Source: Kitasatospora indigofera
Lineage (GTDB): Bacteria; Actinomycetota; Actinomycetes; Streptomycetales; Streptomycetaceae
DNA: 64,000 bases
Direction of reading: 5' to 3'
Assembly (NCBI RefSeq): GCF_014655955.1
Contig: NZ_BNBO01000028.1
Span: 1 to 64,000 of the forward strand
Shown here: piece by piece, positions 25,140 through 35,012 of the stretch
Numbering within the stretch: the stretch's first letter is position 1
Layout of the letters: each line of letters starts with the position of its first letter
Notes under the pieces: model-generated
What the model was told of the DNA's origin: nothing
Database searches by the model: none
Seen by the model: the letters and a program-made list of their open reading frames with translations, nothing else
Position numbers and translations under genes: made by a program

Positions 25140-26057
25140 TCAGCCGACCAGACGGCGCCGCCAGTCCAAGGGAGTGACGGTGATGGCACGGCCCGGGTCA
25201 CCGTCCCACTCGGTGCGCAGGCCGACCACGTCGAGCGCGGCCACGATCTCGCGGCCGACCGCCGCCGTGGTCTCCGTGGCCCCGTCGAAACCGCCGTAGA
25301 GGAGCATCAGGCCATGGCCGGCCGCGGCGGATTCCGTGCACCGGGAGTGGAAGTAGACGAAGCCGCGGGCGCCGGGCCCGCCTTCGCCGCCGATCTCGGC
25401 CTGGCCGCAGCTGCGGCAGCAGGTGAAGTCCTCCCGGGCGGTGAGGCCCGACGCCTCCAGGGCGTTGAACGCCCGGGTGAGCCGCTCGGGGTCCGTCTCG
25501 CCCTGCCAGTCGGCCTGCTCCGCCACACGCTGGAGCCACAAGCGGTCGGCCAGTACCTGCGCCTGCTCACGGGAGACCGGCCGGCGCTCCTTGGTGACCA
25601 GGTACTCCTCGGCGAGTTCGGCCAGTTGGGCGCGTGAGGCGTAGCCGCCCACCAACTCCTCGCGGACGCGCGTCTCCAACTCCTCGCGCTCGTGATCCGT
25701 GAGGCTCAGCGGCGGAACCTCGGGTGTCGGTCCCATGTCCAGCGGTGACCATTCCAGTGCGGCGTCCCAGCCGGGTGTCCGGGCCGCCCAGCCTGCCAGT
25801 ACCGCCGCGACGGCCTCCGGCTCGTCGGCCCTTGCCTCGAAGTGCCGGTCCGCGGAGCCGTCGCGGTGCTCCAGCGTGTAGTCACCACCTGTCTTGTGCC
25901 ACACCTGGGCGAAGACGTCGGGCAGGTCGGGGACCGGCTGGAGCACCAGGAACCGATCGCCGTCCCCATCGATCCGCCGGACCAGCGCGGTCAGCTCGTC
26001 GGCCGTCACACGGACGTGCCGCTCCCAGTTCTCCGTCTTCACCACGATGTCGAGCAT
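25140..26057 (-). CDS. Hypothetical protein, probable DUF6891-type C-terminal domain
   Basis: A 305-aa cytoplasmic protein. The N-terminal part (DIVVKTENWERHVRVTADELTALVRRI) looks like an immunity- or regulator-type beta domain. A helical middle follows. The C-terminal part has FTCCRSCGQAEIGGEG, a Cys pair, then GFVYFHSRCTE and LMLLYGGFDG, which I associate with DUF6891. ATG at 26057 lacks a strong ribosome site; the frame continues upstream as low-quality sequence. Function is unknown. It is followed on the same strand by two more small unknown genes further right, without clear operon spacing. Confidence 0.72.
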   Translation of the reverse strand: MLDIVVKTENWERHVRVTADELTALVRRIDGDGDRFLVLQPVPDLPDVFAQVWHKTGGDYTLEHRDGSADRHFEARADEPEAVAAVLAGWAARTPGWDAALEWSPLDMGPTPEVPPLSLTDHEREELETRVREELVGGYASRAQLAELAEEYLVTKERRPVSREQAQVLADRLWLQRVAEQADWQGETDPERLTRAFNALEASGLTAREDFTCCRSCGQAEIGGEGGPGARGFVYFHSRCTESAAAGHGLMLLYGGFDGATETTAAVGREIVAALDVVGLRTEWDGDPGRAITVTPLDWRRRLVG

Positions 26058-26244
26058 GCGAGGACTCTGGCACACCGCTCCGACAACAGGCCCGCACGGT
26101 GGCGGCCTGCGGCTCGTCATGGGCGGTGCGCGGGCATTCCGGACGGCACCCGGCCTCTCGCGGCACCGGGCCCCTCGCGGCACCCGGACTCCCGTGACCT
26201 GCCGGCCTCGGCCGCATCCTCCGGCCGGGCACGGTCCCGCCGGG

Positions 26245-26739
26245 TCACAGGACTTCGGTCTGCTGCGGGGTCACGTGGAAGGAGGAGTCGCCCACCTGGA
26301 CGGTGTAGCCCTTCGGCGGCTCCAGGGACGTCGTCCACCAGAGTCCGGTGACCTCACCGACGGCTTCGGCCGTACCGGCGGGAAGTCCGGCGTACGGGCG
26401 GATCCGCACCCTGGTCCCCTCCGGCAGGTCGCTGCGGGAGCGGGGCGGCATGGCGGGGTGGAGTTCTCCCCGGGAGCGCAGGAACTCCGGTCCCAGCGCC
26501 CAGGGGCTGCCGTCCTCGGCCTCCACCGAGTAGACCGGCCCGCTGCGGCTGTCGGGCCCGCCCCCGCCGAGGACGCACTCGACGACCACCCCGCGCGTCC
26601 CCACGATCCCCGGCCCGAGCCGCCCCAGCTCCGGGACGGGCGGGTCCGGGGTCACCAGCTCCACCATCTCGCCGTAGGCCAGGGAGGCCCCCTCGGGCCA
26701 GGGAGTCTCGTCCGGCGGCCACCTGTGTTCGACCGGCAT
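26245..26739 (-). CDS. Hypothetical protein, SH3-like beta domain
   Basis: A 164-aa protein rich in beta strands and Gly/Pro turns (GTRGVVVECVLGGGG, GTRVRIRPYAGLPAG, GYTVQVGDSSFHVTPQQTEVL). No signal peptide. The pattern is like small barrel domains but I cannot name a family. ATG at 26739 has GAAGGG five bases upstream; an ATG six codons earlier has a weaker site. It ends far from its neighbours, so it is probably monocistronic or loosely linked to the DUF2695 gene upstream. Confidence 0.65.
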   Translation of the reverse strand: MPVEHRWPPDETPWPEGASLAYGEMVELVTPDPPVPELGRLGPGIVGTRGVVVECVLGGGGPDSRSGPVYSVEAEDGSPWALGPEFLRSRGELHPAMPPRSRSDLPEGTRVRIRPYAGLPAGTAEAVGEVTGLWWTTSLEPPKGYTVQVGDSSFHVTPQQTEVL

Positions 26740-26810
26740 GACAGCCCTTCTGTTCATGGCCTCGGCAGTTCCGCTTCGGACCGGCGGTGCGGTGGAGAGC
26801 CTGAACGGTG

Positions 26811-27101
26811 TCAGGCCTTCTCGTCCGGGTCCACGTTCGCGAGCACCTCGCAGTCGCAGCTGCCCCCGCCGGCCTGCAGCCCGGCCTCCAGCGCGGACCA
26901 TGCCACCGAGTGGGAGTCGGCCCAGGTGCGGGAGTGGCGCAGCGTGTGATCACATCCGGTGACCGCGAGCCGCTCCTCGACGTGATCGAGGAGATCGTCG
27001 AGGAGTTCCCGGTCGATCCCGAGCACGTTCCACTCATCACGCTTGCGCTCCGCCTTGTAGGAGTCACGCAGCGTCCGACGGCGGTCCCGCTCCGAAGTCA
27101 T
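26811..27101 (-). CDS. DUF2695 domain protein
   Basis: A 96-aa protein. The conserved end CDHTLRHSRTWADSHSV...GGSCDCEVLANVDP matches DUF2695, with three cysteines and a histidine suggesting metal binding. The N-terminal half is charged and helical (RDRRRTLRDSYKAERKRDEW). Start ATG 27101. Cytoplasmic; role unknown. Length is normal for the family. Confidence 0.78.
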   Translation of the reverse strand: MTSERDRRRTLRDSYKAERKRDEWNVLGIDRELLDDLLDHVEERLAVTGCDHTLRHSRTWADSHSVAWSALEAGLQAGGGSCDCEVLANVDPDEKA

Positions 27102-27561
27102 CTGTCCAACCCGCTCTCGTCCGACCCGTCGGAAGCCTAACCGCAGGACCCTCCGGTGCCGGAGAGCCGGGTCCGGGCGCCGGGCACGAAGGGATCCCCG
27201 CACCGGGGAACGGCTGCCCGGAGGCTCGGTACGAGGGCCGGGTCCGGCGTACGCGGTGCCGGCCGGGCCGCCGTCCGGCCCGTGCCGGCCGGCGGGCAAT
27301 CGGGCTACCCCGGCCGTGTCCTGCTTGACTCGGCCGGCCACTGCCAACAGAGTCGATGAGCGGCGCACCCGTACCTGCGCCGGCACGATCTGCGCCTGTG
27401 CCTGCCGGGCCCGATGTCCGTCCGGCCTGGCCACTACCGGAGGGCAGCGATGGCCGAGCGTCGGGGTGGCGGGAGGCGGCAGCCGTACGCCGGGGGCGGG
27501 GTGTCCCCGGGCGGGCCGGCGCGTGCGGCCGGGGATTGCGTCGCGACCGTGAAGGCGGCCG
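27102..27561. other. Intergenic region with repeated 24-mer
   Basis: 460 bases between divergent genes. 27316-27339 matches 40669-40692 at 22 of 24 bases, with core CTTGACTCGGCCG; TTGACT could be a -35 element. Otherwise I see no gene. Confidence 0.4.
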
Positions 27562-28212
27562 GTGGCGATGGTCCTTGATCTTCTCCTCATCGGTACCGGC
27601 ATCACGCTGGGGCCGCTGCACAACAGCGCGTTCATCCTGCTGCTCTCCTCCGAGCGCGGGGTCCGCAAGGGGCTGGCGTTCATCCTGGCCTGGCTGGCGA
27701 GCCTGGTCCTGGTGATCGCCGGCGTGCTCGCGCTGACGGGGGGCACACCGCCGGGCCGGCACACCGCCCCCTCCGCGGCGGCCGAGGCGGTGAAGCTGTC
27801 GATCGGCGTGGCGCTCGTCGTCTACGGCGAGCTCCGGCGCCGCCGGCCGAGGGGCACCCGCCGGCAGCCCAAGTGGATGACCAGGGTGGACTCCATCTCC
27901 GTCTGGACCGCCGCCGGGCTCGCCTTCCTGCTGCAACCGTGGGGGCTGGTGGGCGCGGGCGCCGCCACGGTGGTGCAGGCGAACCTCTCCGACGCCGCCA
28001 CCGTGGCCCTGCTGTTCGGCTACTGCGTGCTGGCCTCCGCGAGCCTGCTGGTGATGGAGCTGTACACGGCGTTCTCGCCCGAGGCCGCCGGCGCCGCGCT
28101 GGGCAGGATGCGCCTCTGGGTGGACGGCCACCAGGAGCAGGCGATCGTGCTGATCTGCCTCCTGGTGGGCCTCTGGCTGACCGCCAACAGCATCGACCAA
28201 CTCGTCAACTGA
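27562..28212 (+). CDS. GAP-family (SfLAP-like) six-helix membrane protein
   Basis: A 216-aa membrane protein with about six helices, resembling the GAP/sulfolipid-1-addressing family (LysE-like fold). Features: start LLLIGTGITLGPLHNSAFILLLSSERGVRKGLAFILAW, a cytoplasmic basic loop (RRRRPRGTRRQPKW) after helix 3, and FLLQPWGLVGAGAATVVQANL. Mycobacterial relatives take part in export of lipids. GTG 27562 is taken as start; ATG 27568 is an alternative. No partner gene is adjacent. Substrate unknown. Confidence 0.78.
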   Translation: MAMVLDLLLIGTGITLGPLHNSAFILLLSSERGVRKGLAFILAWLASLVLVIAGVLALTGGTPPGRHTAPSAAAEAVKLSIGVALVVYGELRRRRPRGTRRQPKWMTRVDSISVWTAAGLAFLLQPWGLVGAGAATVVQANLSDAATVALLFGYCVLASASLLVMELYTAFSPEAAGAALGRMRLWVDGHQEQAIVLICLLVGLWLTANSIDQLVN

Positions 28213-28997
28213 GCCGGTCCGGGACGACAGCCGGCCTTGCGGGCCCCGCCGTCGTCCCGCGCGGTGCCGGCGTAGTCCTGACGCCCGAAGAACGCGACTG
28301 TGCATTCGGCCAGGAATACGGAATGCCCGTCGGTGATTTCTACAGCTGCGGATTCCGGGGAATTGGTGGTGGCCGCAGAACTCCGGCGGGAATCACAGGA
28401 ATTCGCACTGCCTCCGGACGCGGCCTGGTGTCACCTGCGGGGCCGGCCGTCGTCATGGCCGGCCGGCCGCCCGGGCCAAGCGTCAGGAGTGCTGTACGCA
28501 GTGCTGGTTGGGTGGTTCGTGTCCTCCCCCGCCGTACTCCGCCGTCGTGCGGCGGCCGTCTCGCGCCCGGCGGCCGTGCCGGGCGGGGTCGAATGCGGGC
28601 ACGGCATTGCTGCTGCGGGTGGAAATTCGTGAATTCACCGGTGGATGCGGGCTGTGGTGGCTGTTAGAGTCCGCATGCGCAATTCGCGGTGGCGCGGCGA
28701 AAGGCAGATCCGAACCTGAGGATCCGCTCTCCGGCGTCGGGCATCCGCCGTGGGCCACCCGCCCCGGGCACCGTCATGCCTGTGCGTCCGTCAGCCGCGG
28801 CCGGCCGCCGATTGTGCAGCCGCCCACCGCCTGCCGTGCCCGCCTGCCGGCCGATTCACCGCCACCCGCCGGACGAACGGTCGCCCCCGCCACCCCGGGG
28901 CCGCCGTCCCGGTGGCGGGCCGCACTCGCGCGACGCCACTTCGTACCGCACCGCCAGGTCGTACTCCGCGCCCTGGAACCGGAACTGGGAGCACATC
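28213..28997. other. Long intergenic region
   Basis: 785 bases. 28285-28420 and 28610-28690 are clearly less GC-rich than the surroundings and probably hold the promoter of the secreted-protein gene at 28998. A short plus-strand frame (about 28330-28632) has no ribosome site or recognisable motif. Confidence 0.4.
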
Positions 28998-30077
28998 ATG
29001 AGAACGGGACTTCTGAGCCGCCTGCGCACCGGGAAGGCACTGGCCGTCGGCGCCCTGCTGGTCCTGGCCCTGCCGGGCACCGCGTACGCCAACACGGTCG
29101 GTGCGACCGTGAAGACGCCCGGGGCCACGTCCGGGCCCGCTGCGACCTTCGCCGAGATATCGACCCACGCGGACTGCTCCTCCGGCCTGGTCTCCGGCGG
29201 GGGCGTCAACCAGGCCATCGGCACCGGCACGGTCTCGAACGGCAACCACGTGAACGGGACGTCGCCCAGCCCCGACGGCAGCACCGAGTACACCGGTTCG
29301 ACCGGGGTGGTCGGCACCGACGTGACGCACTGGCTGGCCATCGGCGGCAGTGGCGGCGCCGTGGACAGCGCCTTCTCCACCACCCCGTACGCGGTCTGCT
29401 TCAGCAGCAACCTGATCAACCACACCCAGGTGGTGATGAACAAGACCGCCGGGCCGACCACGGCCTCGACGGTCGGCCTGGTGGTGGCCACCTGCCCGGC
29501 CAACACCCGGCTGCTGGGCGGGGGCGCGCGCACCACGCCGGCCAGCGTCGGCAGCCTGAAGCCGATCGCGAGCTACCCCACCTTCAACGACGCCGGCCAC
29601 GACTACGGCCGGAAGGCGGCGGCCGACGGGGAGAGCAACCCCGACTCCTGGGCCGCGGTCGGGTGGAACGGCGGTGGCGGCGGAGCAACCAACACCACGT
29701 ACGCCTACGCGATCTGCAGCGGCAGCGGGATCAGCATCGGTGGTGCCACCGTCAAGGTCCGCCACAGTGAGGTCAGCGGCCCGACCTCGGCGACCTCGGG
29801 CACGACCGTGACGGTCGGCTGCGGCGGCGGGGACGGCAAGCTGATCGGCGGCGGCGCCGCCATCAGCGGCGGCAGCGTCACGACCACCGACTTCACCGGC
29901 CCGGGGTCGGGCGGCGACCACCTCAACGGCAGCTTCCCCAGCGACTCGGGCGGCAACCCGGTCGCCGACGGGACGACCACGGCCGCCTACTGGACGGCCT
30001 GGACCCACACCGGCGGCGCGAGTTCGCCCGCCACCTACTCCGACGTCTGGGCGCTCTGCGCCGACGACGGGGTCTGA
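28998..30077 (+). CDS. Secreted three-repeat glycine-rich protein, unknown
   Basis: A 359-aa exported protein with a clear signal peptide (residues 1-30, ends AYA). The mature part consists of three diverged repeats of about 100 residues. Each opens with a Cys followed by GLVSGGG, RLLGGGA or KLIGGGA, passes through a segment such as HLNGSFPS, then a W-x-A motif, and ends with YAVC, YAIC or VWALC. The paired cysteines probably form one disulphide per repeat. ATG has GGGAG seven bases upstream. No enzyme motif is seen; a surface or matrix protein is plausible. A second Gly-rich secreted gene follows. Confidence 0.78.
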   Translation: MRTGLLSRLRTGKALAVGALLVLALPGTAYANTVGATVKTPGATSGPAATFAEISTHADCSSGLVSGGGVNQAIGTGTVSNGNHVNGTSPSPDGSTEYTGSTGVVGTDVTHWLAIGGSGGAVDSAFSTTPYAVCFSSNLINHTQVVMNKTAGPTTASTVGLVVATCPANTRLLGGGARTTPASVGSLKPIASYPTFNDAGHDYGRKAAADGESNPDSWAAVGWNGGGGGATNTTYAYAICSGSGISIGGATVKVRHSEVSGPTSATSGTTVTVGCGGGDGKLIGGGAAISGGSVTTTDFTGPGSGGDHLNGSFPSDSGGNPVADGTTTAAYWTAWTHTGGASSPATYSDVWALCADDGV

Positions 30078-30262
30078 TCCGGCACCGGCCGGACGTGACA
30101 CCCGGGCGGACGTGACATCCGGGCGGACGTGACGGGCGCCGAGCAAGCCCGTCCCGCCCGCCCGGCGGACGCCAACCCCGCTCTCCCCCCACCCCACCCC
30201 GTACCACTGCGGACCACCGCGGGCCGGCCCCTCGCCGGCCCGGAGAGGCAGAGTCGACTCCC

Positions 30263-32116
30263 ATGCAGCACAGCGAGAACGCCCGGACCGGCAGGGCCGG
30301 ATCCCGGACGATGACGGTGGCCGGCACGGCCGGACTGCTGGCGGCCCTGATGACGCCCATGACCGCCTCGGCCGACCCGGCGACCACCGGGACCGCACCC
30401 ACCCCGGCGGCGACGGCGGGCGGGGCCGGCCCCTGCGGCGCCGGTGGCGTCTTCACCGCCGCGCCGCCGACCTGCACCTGGAGCACGGCCGGGACGGACA
30501 CCTTCACCGTCCCGGCCGGGGTGACCGCGGTGAGCGTCGACCTGTTCGGCGCCGAGGGCGGCGGCGCCGCCGGCTTCGTCGCCCCGAACCCGCCGAACAC
30601 GGGGGCGCCCGGCGGGCTCGGCGGCGAGACCCGGGCCACCCTGGCGGTCGGGGCGGGGCAGCGCCTGCAGATCACCGTGGGCGCGGCCGGCAGCTCCGGC
30701 AGTTCCCGGCACGGCGAGTTCGCCCGGCCGGGCGGCACCGGGCACGGGGCCGGCGGCGGCGGGGCGCACGGCGGCGGCGGATCCGGCGGCGGCGGTTCGG
30801 ACGTCCGCGCCGGCGACTTCGGCCCCGGCGACCGGGTCCTGGTGGCGGGCGGCGGCGGAGGGGCGGGCAACGGCGGGCCCCTGCTGCGCGGCGGCAACGG
30901 CGGCGGCCCGGTCGCGGAACCCGGCGGCCAGGGCGGCGGCCCCGAGGGGTCCGGTGTCGCCGGCGGCGGCGGGACCCAGTCGGCGTACGGTCTCGGCAGT
31001 CCCAACTCGGCACTCGGCGGCCCGGGTGTGGCCGGCGGGGACATCGACCCCAACACCGGCCTGGCCAACCCCGGCAGCGGCGGGCCCGGTGGCAACGGCG
31101 GCCGGGGCGGGAACGGCGGCGGCGGTGGAGGTGGCGGCTGGTTCGGCGGCGCGGGCGGCTCCGGCGGCGGGAACCCCGGCAACCTCTACGGCGCGGGCGG
31201 CGGCGGGGGGAGCAGCTTCGCGGCCCCGGCGGCCACCGGCGTCGCCCTTCTCCCCGGGGTGAACCACGGCGACGGCAAGGCGGTCGTCTCCTTCCGCCAC
31301 GGGACGTCGCTCTCGCTCGCGGCCGGCAGTGCCACCCCGTTGTTCGGGCACGCCGTCAGCTTCACCGCCACCGTCGGCGCGGCCGACCCGGCCGTCGGCG
31401 TCCCGGGCGGGACGGTCACCTTCTCGGACGGCGCGACGGTGCTGGCGAGCGTCCCGCTGACGGCCGGCCGGGCCGTCCTCAGCACCACCGGACTGCGCCC
31501 CGGTGCGCACGCGATCACCGCCACGTACGGCGGCGAGCCGGCCTTCGGGCCGAGCGCGACGGCGGAGCCGGCCCCGGTCATCGTCGGCTTCAGCCGGCCG
31601 TGCGTCACGAGCGCGCACCTCGGGCCGCTCACCGTGGCCGCCGGTGAGTCGCTCTGCATCGGCCCCGGCGGCAGCCAGACCGGTCCGCTCACCGTACGCT
31701 CCGGCGGTGCCCTGGCCGTGTCGGGGGCGGGGATCACCGGGCCGGTCTCCGCCGACGGCGCCCTCGGGGTGGAGATCTGCGCCGCGAGCCTCACCGGCCC
31801 GGTGACCGTCCGGCACAGCAGCGGCTCCGTGCTGATCGGCTCGGCCCAGGACGGTGCGGCGGCCTGCGGCGGCAACACGGCCAAGGGCCCGCTCACCGTG
31901 GACGGCAACACCGGGGGCGTCCAGGTCTCCGCCAACACCGTGACCGGGCCGGTGCGGATCACCGGCAACAGCGGCGGCCTGCTGCCGCCGTTTCCGGCCG
32001 AGCCGGCCTTCGAGGGCAACCGGGTGACCGGTCCGGTGACGTGCGAGGGCAACGAGCCAGGGCTGCGGCAGTCGGGCAACACGGTGGACGGGCCGCACTC
32101 GGGCCAGTGCAACTGA
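30263..32116 (+). CDS. Secreted glycine-rich protein with Ig-like domain
   Basis: A 617-aa exported protein. A long signal sequence (ends TASADP) is followed by a strand-rich cap (FTVPAGVTAVSVDLFGAEGG). A Gly-rich domain (about 90-335) contains many GGxGG runs. An Ig-like repeat (about 350-435, TFSDGATVLASVPLTAGRAVLST) and a C-terminal region of about 170 residues with repeated NTVTGPVRITGN-like units complete it. The last region suggests a beta-helix. The Gly-rich plus Ig-like arrangement occurs in actinobacterial surface proteins; function unknown. The stop codon is the first TGA of a 7-bp tandem repeat. The ribosome site (GAGAGG) is rather far upstream. Confidence 0.75.
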   Translation: MQHSENARTGRAGSRTMTVAGTAGLLAALMTPMTASADPATTGTAPTPAATAGGAGPCGAGGVFTAAPPTCTWSTAGTDTFTVPAGVTAVSVDLFGAEGGGAAGFVAPNPPNTGAPGGLGGETRATLAVGAGQRLQITVGAAGSSGSSRHGEFARPGGTGHGAGGGGAHGGGGSGGGGSDVRAGDFGPGDRVLVAGGGGGAGNGGPLLRGGNGGGPVAEPGGQGGGPEGSGVAGGGGTQSAYGLGSPNSALGGPGVAGGDIDPNTGLANPGSGGPGGNGGRGGNGGGGGGGGWFGGAGGSGGGNPGNLYGAGGGGGSSFAAPAATGVALLPGVNHGDGKAVVSFRHGTSLSLAAGSATPLFGHAVSFTATVGAADPAVGVPGGTVTFSDGATVLASVPLTAGRAVLSTTGLRPGAHAITATYGGEPAFGPSATAEPAPVIVGFSRPCVTSAHLGPLTVAAGESLCIGPGGSQTGPLTVRSGGALAVSGAGITGPVSADGALGVEICAASLTGPVTVRHSSGSVLIGSAQDGAAACGGNTAKGPLTVDGNTGGVQVSANTVTGPVRITGNSGGLLPPFPAEPAFEGNRVTGPVTCEGNEPGLRQSGNTVDGPHSGQCN

Positions 32117-32154
32117 CGGCTGACGGCTGACGGCTGACGGCTGACGGATGACGG
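32113..32154. repeat. 7-bp tandem repeat overlapping a stop codon
   Basis: Five perfect copies of CTGACGG plus one ATGACGG. Each unit contains TGA; the first supplies the stop of the Gly-rich protein, and a 7-bp period puts TGA in all three frames. Confidence 0.9.
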
Positions 32155-32357
32155 GCGGACGGGGGGAGGGGCGCCGCGAGAGCGTCGCCCGTCCCACCCG
32201 GAGGTGCGGCCGGGTCCTCCCGGCCCGGCCCCACCGCTCCCTCCCGCCGCACCCCGGCCGGGACCACCTCCGTAGCCGGCCGGCCGGCCGCCGCCCGCCC
32301 GCTCGGACGGGCAGCGGTCGGCCCGGCTCCGCGGGGCCCGACGGTCGCGCTCCGGCG

Positions 32358-34535
32358 CTACCGGGCGGGCGTGCCCGCTGCCGTGCCCGGCTGCGGGGCC
32401 GGCGCCGGGGCGTAGCCCGTGGGCCGGGTGGTGAAGGTCCCCCGGCCCTGGGTGCGGCCGCGCAACCGGTTCGCGTAGCCGAACAGTTCGGCCAGCGGCA
32501 CGGTCGCGGTGATCACCGCGGTGCCGCCCCGGGTGGTCGAGCCGGAGACCCGGCCGCGCCGGGCCGCCAGGTCCCCGAGCACACCGCCCACGGCGTCCTC
32601 GGGCACCGTCGCGGTCAGTTCGACCACGGGTTCCAGGAGCGCCGTCGCGGTGGCCCGCAGTGCCTCCCGCAGGGCGAGCCGGCCGGCCGTGCGGAACGCC
32701 ATCTCCGAGGAGTCCTTGGGATGGGTGGCCCCGTCGGTCAGGGTGACCCGCAGCCCGGTGACCGGGTGACCCCCGAGGGGGCCCTCGGCGAGGGCGTCCC
32801 GGCAGCCGGCCTCGACCGCCCGGACGTACTCCTGCGGCACCCGTCCGCCGACCACGGCCGACCGGAACTCGAAGAGCGTCCCGCCGTCCGCGCCGCCGTC
32901 GGCACCGCCCGCGCTCCCGGCGGCGGCCGCCGCCAGCGGGTCCACGTCCAGCACGACATGGGCGAACTGACCGGCGCCCCCCTCCTGCTTGACGTGCCGG
33001 TAGAGCAGCCCGGACACCGCGCGGGTGACCGTCTCCCGGTAGGAGACCTTCGGCCGGCCGACGCCGACCTCCAGCCCCTGGGCGCGGCGGATCTTCTCCA
33101 CCGCGACCTCCAGGTGCAGTTCGCCCATCCCCGACAGCACCGTCTGGCCGGTCTCCGGGTCGGTCCGCAGCACCAGCGAGGGATCCTCCTCCACCAGCCG
33201 GGCCAGCGCGGCGGCCAGCCGGTCGGTGTCGGTGCCCCGCCGGGCCTCGACCGCCACCGAGACGACCGGGTCGGCCACCGAGGGCGGTTCGAGGAGCAGC
33301 GGGGCGGCGGGCAGGCAGAGGGTGGCCCCGGCGCGGGCGGCCTTCGGCCCGATCACCGCGACGATGTCCCCGGCCACCGCCCGGTCCACCTCCGTGTGCC
33401 GGTCGGCCTGGACCCGCAGGATCCGGCTGATCCGCTCGGTCCGCCGAGCGCCGGCGTCCAGCACCGCCGCTCCCTTCTCGATCGTGCCCGAGTACACCCG
33501 CAGGTAGGTCAGCCGCCCGGTGGCGGTGGAGTTCACCTTGAAGACCAGCGCCGCGAACGGCGCCGCCGGGTCGGCGGCCCGCCGCTGCTCGCCGCCGCCG
33601 TGGGTGCCGCGTACCGGGGGCACGTCCAGCGGGGAGGGCAGGTAGGCGACCACGGCCGCCAGCAGCGGTTCGATGCCCCGGTTGCGGTAGGCGGAGCCGC
33701 AGAGCACCACCAGGCCCTCACCGGTACGGGTGAGGTCGCGCAGGGCCGTGGCCAGCGTCGCCGCCGAGAGCGCGGAGTGCTCGCAGAACTCCTCCAGCGC
33801 GCCGGGGTGCAGTTCGGCCACCGCCTCCTCCAGGAGGCGCCGGCGCCGCCGCGCCTCCTCCGCCAGCTCCGCCGGCACCGGGCCCTCCACCGCGCCGCCT
33901 TGCCCGTCGGCCCAGGTCAGCGCCCGCATCCGGAGCAGGTCCACGACACCGGTGAAACCGTCCTCCTGACCGATCGGCAACTGCACCACGAGCGGGGCCG
34001 GGTGCAGCCGGCGGCGGATGGAGCCGACCGCCGAGTCGAGGTCCGCGCCCGCCCGGTCCAGCTTGTTGACGAAGGCGATCCGCGGCACGCCGTGCCGGTC
34101 GGCCTTGCGCCACACCGACTCGCTCTGCGGCTCCACCCCGGCGACGGCGTCGAACACCGCGACGGCTCCGTCGAGCACCCGCAGGGAGCGCTCCACCTCG
34201 TCGGAGAAGTCGACGTGACCCGGGGTGTCGATCAGGTTGATCCGGTGGCCGTCCCAGTCGCAGCTGACGGCGGCGGCGAAGATGGTGATGCCCCGGTCGC
34301 GTTCCTGCGGGTCGAAGTCGGTGACGGTGGTGCCGTGGTGGACCTCGCCGCGCTTGTGGGTGGCGCCGGCGAGGTAGAGGATCCGTTCGGTGACGGTGGT
34401 CTTCCCGGCGTCGACGTGGGCGAGGATGCCCAGGTTGCGGACGGTGCTCAGGGCGCCGGTGCTCAGGGTGCCGGTGGTCGTCCGGGTGCCGGTGGGACGG
34501 GTGCCGGTGGAACGGGTCTGCGGTTCGGTGCGCAT
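32358..34535 (-). CDS. Elongation factor G paralogue
   Basis: A 725-aa translational GTPase with the five-domain EF-G layout. G1 is AHVDAGKTT, switch [10 protein letters not shown]3 DTPGHVDF, G4 NKLD. Domain II begins about 310, domain III includes [10 protein letters not shown], and domain IV begins [17 protein letters not shown]. All GTPase motifs are intact. The N-terminus has about 25 Thr/Gly-rich extra residues and the C-terminus a Pro/Ala-rich tail, both unlike housekeeping FusA. It is not next to rpsL, rpsG or tuf, so it is an accessory EF-G like the second copies known in streptomycetes. Roles in stress translation or recycling are possible. Start ATG 34535. Confidence 0.88.
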   Translation of the reverse strand: MRTEPQTRSTGTRPTGTRTTTGTLSTGALSTVRNLGILAHVDAGKTTVTERILYLAGATHKRGEVHHGTTVTDFDPQERDRGITIFAAAVSCDWDGHRINLIDTPGHVDFSDEVERSLRVLDGAVAVFDAVAGVEPQSESVWRKADRHGVPRIAFVNKLDRAGADLDSAVGSIRRRLHPAPLVVQLPIGQEDGFTGVVDLLRMRALTWADGQGGAVEGPVPAELAEEARRRRRLLEEAVAELHPGALEEFCEHSALSAATLATALRDLTRTGEGLVVLCGSAYRNRGIEPLLAAVVAYLPSPLDVPPVRGTHGGGEQRRAADPAAPFAALVFKVNSTATGRLTYLRVYSGTIEKGAAVLDAGARRTERISRILRVQADRHTEVDRAVAGDIVAVIGPKAARAGATLCLPAAPLLLEPPSVADPVVSVAVEARRGTDTDRLAAALARLVEEDPSLVLRTDPETGQTVLSGMGELHLEVAVEKIRRAQGLEVGVGRPKVSYRETVTRAVSGLLYRHVKQEGGAGQFAHVVLDVDPLAAAAAGSAGGADGGADGGTLFEFRSAVVGGRVPQEYVRAVEAGCRDALAEGPLGGHPVTGLRVTLTDGATHPKDSSEMAFRTAGRLALREALRATATALLEPVVELTATVPEDAVGGVLGDLAARRGRVSGSTTRGGTAVITATVPLAELFGYANRLRGRTQGRGTFTTRPTGYAPAPAPQPGTAAGTPAR

Positions 34536-35012
34536 GGCCGATGGCCTTTCGGGATGTTCCGGGGAGGGGGCGGCGCGATTCCCGGACGAAACGGCCTGGG
34601 GCGCAGGCCGGTCGGACCCCTGCTGCGGTGCGGCCCGGCCGGCCACCGTTCGGCCGGGGCCGTTCGCGGTGGGTCGGGCGGGCCCGGCAACGGCCGGGCA
34701 GGGGTCAGGTGTTCGTCGCGGACTTCCGGTACCGGCCGCGCAGCCGGCACCGGGCGCACGAAGACACCAGGATCACCTCGAACCGGGACGGGGGGACGAC
34801 GACAGCGGTGCGGTGGCGCACGGCCGCTCTCCCCTCACTCGTCACGGGTGCGCACCGCGGGGTTCCCGGCGGTGCGTGCTTCGTCGGCGAGTGTAGGCAG
34901 CCGGGGGACGGGCGCGCACCCCAATTGAATCCGGCTGACGCTCCGTCCGGACGCGCTGCCCGCCTGGTCGTTCGGCGGCCGGGCGCCGGCCCGGCGGGCC
35001 CGCCCGGGGTGT
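34536..35012. other. Gene-free stretch
   Basis: 477 bases between two minus-strand genes. It holds the upstream region of the EF-G paralogue; less GC-rich DNA at 34735-34800 and 34910-34935 may contain its promoter. Nothing else is recognised. Confidence 0.4.

Noticed and set aside
28300-28632. 110-codon plus-strand frame in the long intergenic region
   Set aside because: No Shine-Dalgarno, no motif, and it runs from AT-richer into very GC-rich DNA; left as unexplained intergenic DNA.
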